Position numbers and translations under genes: made by a program. From contig CANLGS010000108.1 of NCBI GenBank assembly GCA_947490035.1, positions 1 through 8,874 on the forward strand: DNA of 8,874 nucleotides. The letters are read 5' to 3'. A model generated the notes under the pieces. The model had not been told where the DNA came from, searched no databases, and worked only from the letters and a program-made list of their open reading frames with translations. Below are positions 1 to 5,006 of the stretch, piece after piece (within the stretch, counting starts at the first letter, position 1; each line of letters begins with the position of its first letter). The stretch is from Gemmataceae bacterium (GTDB lineage: Bacteria > Planctomycetota > Planctomycetia > Gemmatales > Gemmataceae).

Positions 1-1
1 C

Positions 2-91
2 GACCAGACGGACCTGATCCGCAAACGGCTCGGCGAACTCGGCGTGACCCTCGAAGACCGCCCCGGCGGCACCACCTGGCGCGTCGGGTAA
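2..91 (+). CDS. cysS: Cysteinyl-tRNA synthetase, C-terminal end only (partial)
   Basis: Only the last 29 codons and the TAA stop (89-91) are inside the window; the reading frame starts at base 2. The visible peptide ends with LGVTLEDRPGGTTWRVG. This matches the usual C-terminal tail of bacterial cysteinyl-tRNA synthetase, in which an Ile/Leu-Arg helix is followed by a G-V-x-L-E-D-x-x-x-G-T-x-W motif. CysS is the cytoplasmic enzyme that charges tRNA-Cys with cysteine using ATP. Its catalytic HIGH and KMSKS motifs would lie far upstream and cannot be seen. The call rests on a short tail, so it is probable rather than certain. The gene is followed by 151 non-coding bases before ruvC. Confidence 0.72.
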   Translation, partial: DQTDLIRKRLGELGVTLEDRPGGTTWRVG

Positions 92-157
92 GATGGACAT
101 GCGGGAATCGTCGCTCTGACATTCCGGGGAGTCGCGAACTCGGCTATCTGCGGGGAA

Positions 158-211
158 CGCCCGCGAAGCCGCGAGCGGCAACACGTTGAGCCGCTCGCGG
201 CTTCGCGGGCG
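158..211. repeat. Perfect inverted repeat, 22-bp arms, upstream of ruvC
   Basis: The left arm (158-179) and right arm (190-211) are exact reverse complements around a 10-base spacer (180-189). The arm reads CGCCCGCGAAGCCGCGAGCG plus GC. It lies between the cysS stop and the ruvC start, ending 31 bases before the ruvC ATG. There is no T-run after it, so a simple intrinsic terminator is not obvious. From memory, GC-rich palindromes of this kind are dispersed in Gemmata-type genomes, which could not be tested here. I see nothing else convincing in the 92-242 gap. Confidence 0.85.
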
Positions 212-242
212 AACGACACCACTCCGCACCGGAAGCGATCCC

Positions 243-860
243 ATGACCACCCCGACGCCGCGGCGCATCCTCGGTCTCGACCCCGGCTTGCAAACCACCG
301 GCTACGGCGTCCTCGAAGCGTCCGACCGCGGGCCGCGTGTCGTCGATGCCGGTGTTATCAAATCTGCCGACGGGCGCGATCCTTCCGACATGGCACAGCG
401 CGTCCGCGCCCTTTACGATGGGTTGTGTGAGGTGCTCGACGAGTGGAAGCCCGCAGCGATGGCCGTCGAGCAACTTTACGGCCACTACGACCACCCCCGG
501 ACCGCGATCCTCATGGCCCACGCGCGAGGCGTGTACCTGCTAGCGGGCGCACAACGGGACATTCCGGTGACCAGTTACGCGGCGACGAAGGTGAAGAAGC
601 TCGTGACCGGCAGCGGGCGGGCGACCAAAGAGCAGATGCAGTACGCGGTCATGCGCGAACTGGGACTGGCGAAACCGCCCGAACCGAACGACGTGGCCGA
701 CGCGCTCGGAATCGCGCTCTGCCACTACTTCGCGACCGGCAGCGGCGTGATGGGCGGCGCTCGCGGCGCGACCTTCACCGGCGTGAACATGCAAGCGCTG
801 CTCGGCAACGACCCCGACGACCTCACCGATGACAAAGACATCCGGAGCGAATCCGCATGA
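243..860 (+). CDS. ruvC: Holliday junction resolvase RuvC
   Basis: RuvC is the endonuclease that cuts four-way recombination junctions symmetrically, working with RuvAB in the cytoplasm. The predicted product is 205 aa. The four acidic catalytic residues of the RNase H-like fold are recognisable. D13 lies in ILGLDPGLQTTGYGV, E76 in AVEQLY, and D150 and D153 in NDVADALGIA. The region near residues 83-100 (HPRTAILMAHARGVYLLAG) matches the family helix. The E. coli enzyme is 173 aa; the excess here is mostly a C-terminal tail after about residue 167 ending in acidic residues. ATG 243 was chosen because the family starts a few residues before the ILGLDPG strand and GGAAG at 231-235 is a weak ribosome site. 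A TTG at 186 would translate the palindrome. The 3' end overlaps ruvA by 4 bases (ATGA), indicating translational coupling. Confidence 0.96.
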   Translation: MTTPTPRRILGLDPGLQTTGYGVLEASDRGPRVVDAGVIKSADGRDPSDMAQRVRALYDGLCEVLDEWKPAAMAVEQLYGHYDHPRTAILMAHARGVYLLAGAQRDIPVTSYAATKVKKLVTGSGRATKEQMQYAVMRELGLAKPPEPNDVADALGIALCHYFATGSGVMGGARGATFTGVNMQALLGNDPDDLTDDKDIRSESA

Positions 861-1588
861 TTACCAAGATGACGGGACTGCTTACTCGCGTCCTCGACGA
901 CGAAGTGCGGGTGCAGATCGGCCCGTTCGAGTACCAGGTGATGGTGTCCGAAGCGGTGCGCCGACACATCCAGTTGCGAACGGGTCAGGAAGTCACGTTC
1001 CACATCCTGGAGTATCTCGAAGGCAACTCCGTCGGCAGCCGGTTCGTGCCGCGGCGCATCGGCTTCAACACCGAAGCCGAACTGGATTTCTTCGAGCTGT
1101 TCTGCACGGTCGAGAAGATCGGCGTGAAGAAGGCGCTCAAGGCGATGGCGTTCCCGATCAAGACCATCGCGGACGCGATCAGCCGCCAGGACGCGAAGTG
1201 GCTGTCCTCGCTGCCGGGCATCGGCCCGACGACCGCGGAGCAGATCGTCACCACGCTCAAGCGCAAGGTGACCAAGTTCGCGATGCTGAGTGCGCCTTCC
1301 GAAGCGAGCGGGGGGCGTCAGCCCCCTGATGAATCACCAAACGAGACGCCCACGAAAAGCAAGAAGGCGAAAGCGAGCGCGGACAATCAGGGGGCTGACG
1401 CCCCCCGCTCGCCAGAGCCAAGCGTTGTTGACGGTCAACTGATCGAGGACGTGTATCAGGCGCTCATGGGCCTGGGGCTGAACCCGATCGAGGCGCGCAC
1501 GAAGCTCGACGGGCTGCTAACATGCGGCAAGCCGTTCCGCACGCTGCAAGACGCGTTCGCGATCATCTTCGCCAAGCAGAAGGACTGA
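857..1588 (+). CDS. ruvA: Holliday junction branch migration protein RuvA, with a palindrome-encoded linker
   Basis: RuvA binds four-way junctions as a tetramer and loads the RuvB motor. The product is 243 aa against about 200 aa for typical RuvA. The N-terminal OB-fold domain runs from about residue 1 to 70 (MTGLLTRVLDDEVRVQIGP). Two helix-hairpin-helix DNA-binding motifs follow at residues 86-93 (EKIGVKKA) and 119-128 (LPGIGPTTAE). The C-terminal three-helix domain III, which contacts RuvB, spans about 190-243 (QALMGLGLNPIEARTKL). The extra length lies in the linker between domains II and III (about 146-190). There, residues 150-186 are encoded by a 109-base inverted-repeat element (1304-1412). 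The linker is rich in S, P, K and A, as expected for a disordered tether. A GGAG site at 844-847 sits 9 bases before the ATG. The gene overlaps ruvC by 4 bases and ends 3 bases before the antitoxin ATG. Confidence 0.95.
   Translation: MITKMTGLLTRVLDDEVRVQIGPFEYQVMVSEAVRRHIQLRTGQEVTFHILEYLEGNSVGSRFVPRRIGFNTEAELDFFELFCTVEKIGVKKALKAMAFPIKTIADAISRQDAKWLSSLPGIGPTTAEQIVTTLKRKVTKFAMLSAPSEASGGRQPPDESPNETPTKSKKAKASADNQGADAPRSPEPSVVDGQLIEDVYQALMGLGLNPIEARTKLDGLLTCGKPFRTLQDAFAIIFAKQKD
1304..1412. repeat. Perfect 27-bp-arm inverted repeat inside the ruvA coding sequence
   Basis: The left arm (1304-1330) and right arm (1386-1412) are exact reverse complements, separated by 55 bases. Each arm contains its own small hairpin: GGGGGC and GCCCCC around GTCA on the left, with the complementary form on the right. 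The element is translated in frame with no stop: the left arm gives ASGGRQPPD and the right arm contributes GADAPRS. It falls exactly in the RuvA interdomain linker and accounts for almost all of the protein's extra length. No clear target-site duplication is visible at its edges. Confidence 0.93.
1578..1584 (+). promoter_or_regulatory. Ribosome binding site for the antitoxin, inside the ruvA 3' end
   Basis: AGAAGGA lies 7 bases before the antitoxin ATG (1592). It is formed by the last codons of ruvA (K-Q-K-D), so ribosomes ending ruvA can reinitiate on the antitoxin. It is the best Shine-Dalgarno match in the block and supports the 1592 start. Confidence 0.6.
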
Positions 1589-1591
1589 GTC

Positions 1592-1801
1592 ATGAGTACG
1601 CTGACGTTTCAACTCGAAGACACCAAAGCCGGGGAACTCGCTGAGGCCGCACGCAAGTGCGGGTTGGAGGTCGAGGAGCTGCTGCGGCAGATCACCGATG
1701 ACTTCCTTTCGCGCGCGACGCCGAACAACGACGCCTTCAAGAAGGCGCTTGCGGACAGCGTAAACGAGAACGAGGAATTGCTCCGCCGGCTGGCGAAGTG
1801 A
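1592..1801 (+). CDS. Antitoxin of a Doc-type toxin-antitoxin pair
   Basis: This 69-aa protein sits directly before a Doc toxin gene, in the usual antitoxin-first order. The N-terminal part (about 1-42) begins with a short strand (STLTFQLED) and continues with two helices (AGELAEAARKCGLEVEELL, then a second one ending in DDFLSRA). This pattern resembles a ribbon-helix-helix DNA-binding dimerisation domain. The C-terminal part (about 45-69, FKKALADSVNENEELLRRLAK) is charged and helical. It resembles the tail that Doc-neutralising antitoxins lay across the toxin, as known for Phd, and ends in the N-E-x-L-x-R-R-L-A pattern I associate with these antitoxins. By analogy it should bind and inactivate the toxin and repress the pair's transcription through its N-terminal domain; no operator was identified. 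The gene starts 3 bases after ruvA and its TGA shares one base with the toxin ATG. The family assignment comes mainly from context and pattern. Confidence 0.75.
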   Translation: MSTLTFQLEDTKAGELAEAARKCGLEVEELLRQITDDFLSRATPNNDAFKKALADSVNENEELLRRLAK

Positions 1802-2184
1802 TGAACTTCCTCACCCTCGAGCAGGTTCTCGAAATCCACGCCGAGGTGATTCGTCTCCACGGCGGAGGCGACGGCATTCACGACCTGAAGTTGGTCGAAT
1901 CGGCGCTCGCCCAACCTCAAATGACTTGGGGCGGGCAATACCTGAATCCGATGCTGCCCGACATGGCCGCAGCGCTCGGCTTTTCGCTGGTCAACAACCA
2001 CGGCTTCAAAGACGGCAACAAGCGCGTCGGCTTCACCGCGACCGACGTGTTCCTCCGGCTCAACGGCCACAAGATTGCTGCCCCACTAGACGACAGCGAG
2101 CGCGTCTTCCTCGCCGTCGCGTCCCACACGATGACGCGCGACGAATTCCTTGACTGGCTGCGGGCACACATTACGGCACTGTGA
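1801..2184 (+). CDS. doc: Fic/Doc-family toxin (death-on-curing type)
   Basis: The product is 127 aa, close to the 126 aa of phage P1 Doc. The Fic-fold active-site motif is intact at residues 67-75, HGFKDGNKR, with the catalytic histidine at H67 and the acidic residue at D71. The Doc-like N-terminus (FLTLEQVLEIHAEVIRLHGG) and the DLKLVESALAQP segment, about residues 27-38, also fit the family. P1 Doc phosphorylates elongation factor EF-Tu and stops translation. The same activity is inferred here from the N-K-R ending, which separates Doc kinases from the G-N-G-R motif of AMP-transferring Fic enzymes. The toxin ATG overlaps the antitoxin TGA by one base (TGATG), coupling their translation. An alternative GTG at 1798 adds one residue. 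The stop lies 7 bases before ruvB, so the pair appears embedded in the ruv transcript. Confidence 0.92.
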   Translation: MNFLTLEQVLEIHAEVIRLHGGGDGIHDLKLVESALAQPQMTWGGQYLNPMLPDMAAALGFSLVNNHGFKDGNKRVGFTATDVFLRLNGHKIAAPLDDSERVFLAVASHTMTRDEFLDWLRAHITAL

Positions 2185-2186
2185 GG
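2183..2186 (+). promoter_or_regulatory. Ribosome binding site deciding the ruvB start
   Basis: GAGG overlaps the toxin stop codon and lies 5 bases before ATG 2192. It supports that start over the in-frame upstream start at 2150, which would add a stretch overlapping the toxin gene with no RuvB likeness. Confidence 0.5.
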
Positions 2187-2191
2187 CGACG

Positions 2192-3238
2192 ATGGCGCGC
2201 GAGAAGGTGATTACGTCCGGCCCAGGTGGGGGCGACGACGGCGGCAACAAGCACGACGCGGCCCTGCGCCCGAAGTTGCTCAAGGAAGTCATCGGGCAGC
2301 GAAAAGTCGCGGAGCGGCTCGAGATCGCCGTGCGCGCGTCCAAGAAGCTCAACGAGCCGCTCGGCCACATCCTCTTCGACGGCCCGCCCGGACTCGGCAA
2401 GACCACGTTCGCCACCGTGCTGCCGAACGAACTCGGCACGTCCATTCAGATGACCAGCGGTCCGGCGCTGTCGAAGCCCGCGGACATGCTCCCGTTCCTC
2501 ACCAACCTCGAAGAAGGGTCGGTGCTGTTCATCGACGAAATCCACCGCATGCCGCGCATCGTGGAAGAGTTCATCTACCCCGCGATGGAAGACTTCCGCA
2601 TCGACATCGTCCTCGGCGAAGGCATGAGCGCGCGGACCATCTCCATGAACCTCAAGCGGTTCACGCTGATCGGCGCGACCACCCGCAGCGGGATGCTGTC
2701 CGGCCCGATGCGCGACCGCTTCAAGATGCACGAACACCTGGAGTTCTACAGCGTCGAAGAACTCGCCACCATCGTTCGCGTCAACGCCGCGAAGCTGAAC
2801 ACGCCGATCACGCCGGAAGCGGCTTACGAGTTGGCACGCCGGAGTCGCGGAACGCCGCGCGTCGCGAACTCGCGGTTGCACTGGACGCGCAGTTACTCCG
2901 CCGCGAAGCACGACGGACCCATCACGGAGCCGATCGCGCGGGCCGCGCTGGACATGGCCGAAGTGGACGCCGACGGGCTGGACAAGAACGACCGCAAGTA
3001 CCTCGAAATCCTCATCGACCTGTACGGCGGCGGGCCGACCGGCGTGGAAGCGCTCGCGGCCACGATCAACCTCGCGTCGGACACGCTCTCCGACGAGATC
3101 GAGCCGTACCTGCTGCGCGAGCAGTACATCACGCGCTCGCCGCGCGGCCGCGTCGCGATGCCGCGGGCGTACAGTTCGCTCGGCAAGTCGCAGCCCAAGC
3201 CGAAACCGGAAGACAAGACGGGTTCGCTATTCGAGTAA
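2192..3238 (+). CDS. ruvB: Holliday junction branch migration ATPase RuvB
   Basis: RuvB is the hexameric AAA+ motor that drives branch migration on junctions held by RuvA. The product is 348 aa, a normal length. Walker A is at residues 64-72 (GPPGLGKTT), Walker B at 111-118 (VLFIDEIH), and the sensor 1 region at 161-165 (GATTR). The arginine finger is R174 in PMRDRF, and the sensor 2 arginine is R223 in RGTPR. The C-terminal winged-helix domain ends in the conserved PRGRVAMPRAYSSLG. The sequence after sensor 2 (ANSRLHWTRSY) differs from the ANRLLRRVRDY of most bacteria. It fits the ANNRLRW form I recall from planctomycetes, so I read it as lineage variation. The final 20 residues are a K/P-rich tail ending in TGSLFE. 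The gene follows the toxin by 7 bases and is the last gene of the block. Confidence 0.96.
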   Translation: MAREKVITSGPGGGDDGGNKHDAALRPKLLKEVIGQRKVAERLEIAVRASKKLNEPLGHILFDGPPGLGKTTFATVLPNELGTSIQMTSGPALSKPADMLPFLTNLEEGSVLFIDEIHRMPRIVEEFIYPAMEDFRIDIVLGEGMSARTISMNLKRFTLIGATTRSGMLSGPMRDRFKMHEHLEFYSVEELATIVRVNAAKLNTPITPEAAYELARRSRGTPRVANSRLHWTRSYSAAKHDGPITEPIARAALDMAEVDADGLDKNDRKYLEILIDLYGGGPTGVEALAATINLASDTLSDEIEPYLLREQYITRSPRGRVAMPRAYSSLGKSQPKPKPEDKTGSLFE

Positions 3239-3246
3239 CACCAAAA

Positions 3247-3280
3247 GGTTCTCCAAGTTTCGCGGTTCTCCGAGTTTCGC
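3247..3280 (+). repeat. Tandem repeat, two 17-bp copies
   Basis: GGTTCTCCAAGTTTCGC (3247-3263) is followed directly by GGTTCTCCGAGTTTCGC (3264-3280), with one mismatch. The pair begins 8 bases after the ruvB stop and abuts the -35 box of the candidate promoter at 3282. It could be a pair of activator sites or the remnant of a local duplication. Confidence 0.75.
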
Positions 3281-3281
3281 G

Positions 3282-3311
3282 TTGACACATCCCCGTATTG
3301 ATGTGTACTTT
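3282..3311 (+). promoter_or_regulatory. Candidate sigma-70-type promoter for the DUF1559 gene
   Basis: A perfect TTGACA -35 box (3282-3287) is followed after 18 bases by TACTTT (3306-3311), a weak -10 box. It is the only good -35 hexamer found in the ruvB-DUF1559 gap. Transcription from it would give a leader of roughly 95 bases. The consensus used is that of E. coli, which may not transfer fully to planctomycetes. Confidence 0.4.
3285..3306. promoter_or_regulatory. Candidate operator: 6-bp dyad between the -35 and -10 boxes
   Basis: ACACAT (3285-3290) and ATGTGT (3301-3306) are exact reverse complements separated by 10 bases. The half-site centres are therefore 16 bases apart, near one and a half helical turns. 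The dyad overlaps both promoter hexamers, a geometry suited to a dimeric repressor. It may also be chance for such short arms. Confidence 0.3.
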
Positions 3312-3318
3312 CTAAGAA

Positions 3319-3402
3319 GCGACCGGACTCGATCCTTTTCATCCCGGTCGCGAAGCGGACTTCGAGTTCTCGCATCCGCTTGCTTCTCCCCATTTCTTTC
3401 TC
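3319..3402 (+). other. Foldable leader with pyrimidine-rich end before the DUF1559 gene
   Basis: The leader can form an 8-bp stem (GCGACCGG 3319-3326 with CCGGTCGC 3344-3351). A 7-bp stem follows (AAGCGGA 3353-3359 with TCCGCTT 3375-3381). After these comes a stretch at 3383-3402 that is pyrimidine apart from one A. No Shine-Dalgarno match precedes the ATG at 3415. Together with the promoter and tandem repeat this accounts for the 3239-3414 gap. Confidence 0.35.
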
Positions 3403-3414
3403 CGGGCACGTCCA

Positions 3415-4449
3415 ATGCTACTTCCCCATGTCCGCATCCGCGGTCGATCGGCGTTTACGCTGATCGAGTTGCTGGTGGTGATCGCGATCATCGCCATCCT
3501 GATCGGGTTGCTGTTACCCGCCGTTCAGAAGGTGCGCGAGGCCGCCGCCCGCACGCAATGCTCTAACAACCTTAAGCAGATGGCGCTGGCCGTTCAGTCG
3601 GCGCACGACGTGAACAACATGCTGCCACCGATAGCCGGGTTCAAGTACGGCGGGGCGTACTACGCGCCGCACTTCTTCCACATCCTCCCGTTCATCGAAC
3701 AGGGCAACGTACACAAGTCGGCCACCCAGGTGAGCGACGGTCTCGTGATCCCGCTGTGGGACACGCCCGGCACGGCCGGGTACACGCACCTCCGCAAGAC
3801 CCGGATCAAGACGTACCAGTGCCCGGTGGACCGCACCATCGGTACCAATCTGGCTACCGACTGGACCCCGGGCGACGCCAGTTACGCGCCCAACTACCAA
3901 CTCTTCGGCGACCCGGCCACCGCATCGACCAATAACGCCGCGGGCTGGGACGGCAAGACCACGCTGGTTCAAATTACCGACGGCACCTCGAACACCATCG
4001 CTTACGTCGAGAAGCTGTCGTACTGTCCGGGCCGGATCCCCGGGACGGTGAGCTTGCCGAACGTGAGGAACGGGACAAACCAGCACGGCGGATCGTGGTG
4101 GCTGCGCGGCATCTACGGCGGCAACTCGTTCAGCGGCACCGGCGTCCCGGCCGCCGCCGACAGTTACCCCGGGGACCGGGTGTCGGCGATGTTCGGCGGC
4201 GGGGTCAGCGGAGACGGCACGCGCTGGTACGTCGGGCCGGACTCCAAGCCGACCGTGTTCGGCGTCCCGGCCAACAACACCGTGTCCGGCCCGTGCGACC
4301 GCGGACAGGCGTCGTCGCCGCACGCCGGTCAAATCTACGTCGGGCTGGCCGACGGGAGCGTGCGCACCGTCAGCAGCAGCATCGACGCGAACACGTGGTG
4401 GGCGGCCTGCACCCGCAACGGCGGCGAGGTGCTCGGCAGCAACTGGTGA
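3415..4449 (+). CDS. DUF1559 prepilin-like secreted protein
   Basis: The 344-aa product opens with a short basic leader (RIRGRSA) and a type IV prepilin signature, AFTLIELLVVIAIIAILIGL (residues 14-33). This is the signal that prepilin peptidase cuts before F and methylates, and the hydrophobic helix assembles into pilus or pseudopilus fibres. The helix continues into LLPAVQKVREAAARTQCSNN, the standard DUF1559 neck. The body (about 60-300) is rich in G, N, T and aromatic residues. An H-X9-DG motif occurs at H303 to D313-G314 (HAGQIYVGLADG), typical of the family's C-terminus. Planctomycetes carry many paralogues; their individual functions are mostly unknown, with surface structures or secretion pseudopili suggested. 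The residue before the cleavage site is A rather than the common G, which I recall being frequent in Gemmata proteins. The start is fixed by the short leader; no Shine-Dalgarno site is visible. Confidence 0.93.
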   Translation: MLLPHVRIRGRSAFTLIELLVVIAIIAILIGLLLPAVQKVREAAARTQCSNNLKQMALAVQSAHDVNNMLPPIAGFKYGGAYYAPHFFHILPFIEQGNVHKSATQVSDGLVIPLWDTPGTAGYTHLRKTRIKTYQCPVDRTIGTNLATDWTPGDASYAPNYQLFGDPATASTNNAAGWDGKTTLVQITDGTSNTIAYVEKLSYCPGRIPGTVSLPNVRNGTNQHGGSWWLRGIYGGNSFSGTGVPAAADSYPGDRVSAMFGGGVSGDGTRWYVGPDSKPTVFGVPANNTVSGPCDRGQASSPHAGQIYVGLADGSVRTVSSSIDANTWWAACTRNGGEVLGSNW

Positions 4450-4480
4450 CCGGCGTTCCGCCCGCGTGACCTCCCGAACC

Positions 4481-4508
4481 CGCCCCGCCTTTTCACCGGG
4501 GCGGGGCG
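4481..4508. terminator. Hairpin between convergent genes, probable terminator
   Basis: CGCCCCGCC (4481-4489) pairs perfectly with GGCGGGGCG (4500-4508), leaving a 10-base loop. It starts 31 bases after the DUF1559 stop and is followed on the plus strand only by TTCTT, so the T-run is weak. On the other strand it overlaps the stop codon and last codons of the DUF454 gene. Its place between convergent genes fits a terminator, but the missing T-tract lowers confidence. Confidence 0.45.
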
Positions 4509-4954
4509 TTCTTGATGGTCGGCACCACGAACACGATGGTGCCAATCCCCACTAGTGCCAGCGCGCCGATCACGCACTTCGCCCACACCGGCAGCGGCCC
4601 GAACACGAGGCTCAGGCTCACCACCGTGACCACCAGGCACACCGCGAACACCTTCACCGGGCGGCGGATGCCGTGGTGTTCGTCCCAGTCGCGCAACAGC
4701 CGGCCGAAGAGCGGCGCCCGCTTCAGCCAGCGGCCCAGGCGCGGCGACGAGCGCGAAAAGCAGTAACTCGCGAGCAACACCCACGGCGTCGTCGGCAGGC
4801 CGGGCAAGATCGCGCCGAGGTACGCGAGGCCCACGCACGTCAGCCCGGCGCAGACGTACAGGAACCGCTTCGGCCCGGTCGCGGGCGACGGCATGTCGCG
4901 CGCCGGCGGGAACTGTTCCGCCGGTTGGCCCGTCTCACCTTCGTCGCCTAACAT
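4493..4954 (-). CDS. DUF454 (YbaN-like) inner-membrane protein
   Basis: The product is 153 aa from the ATG whose complement lies at 4952-4954. After an acidic, proline-containing N-terminus the family core begins at about residue 30. A hydrophobic segment (FLYVCAGLTCVGLAYLGAI) leads into the diagnostic LPGLPTTPWVLLASYCFSRS. Next come the RLGRWLKRAPLFGRLLRDWDEHHGI segment and two further hydrophobic helices near 103-145. This order is that of the DUF454 family, which includes E. coli YbaN, a small inner-membrane protein of unclear function. A second start at 4894 gives 133 aa, closer to YbaN's 125 aa; neither start has a clear ribosome site. A longer frame to 5089 would run into the divergent gene and is unlikely. 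The gene is convergent with DUF1559 and divergent from the propeller gene, with 52 bases between start codons. Confidence 0.88.
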   Translation of the reverse strand: MLGDEGETGQPAEQFPPARDMPSPATGPKRFLYVCAGLTCVGLAYLGAILPGLPTTPWVLLASYCFSRSSPRLGRWLKRAPLFGRLLRDWDEHHGIRRPVKVFAVCLVVTVVSLSLVFGPLPVWAKCVIGALALVGIGTIVFVVPTIKNAPPR

Positions 4955-5006
4955 AAGCGCGCAGCTCGTGCGACCGGAAACACCATTCACCCAACGGAAC
5001 GCTCTG

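Noticed and set aside
116..150. Possible ruvC promoter with CTGACA at 116-121
   Set aside because: No acceptable -10 box lies 15-19 bases downstream; the nearest AT-rich stretch (144-149) is too far away.
186..242. Earlier in-frame TTG start for ruvC at 186
   Set aside because: It would translate the right arm of the palindrome and add 19 residues unlike any RuvC N-terminus. ATG 243 places the ILGLDPG strand at the normal distance from the start.
2150..2191. Earlier in-frame start for ruvB at 2150
   Set aside because: It overlaps the 3' end of the toxin gene and adds residues with no RuvB likeness; ATG 2192 has a GAGG site.
2849..2896. Possible double frameshift in RuvB after the sensor 2 motif (ANSRLHWTRSY)
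   Set aside because: The length is unchanged, conserved sequence resumes at once, and the pattern fits the ANNRLRW form I recall from planctomycetal RuvB. Ordinary substitutions explain it.
3514..4545. 343-codon minus-strand open frame opposite the DUF1559 gene
   Set aside because: It is an antisense shadow rich in R, V and A with no domain; the plus strand carries a clear DUF1559 protein.
4893..5006. Longer propeller protein starting at 4893
   Set aside because: The added residues would bury the signal peptide inside the protein and overlap the DUF454 gene; ATG 5007 starts a textbook signal peptide.
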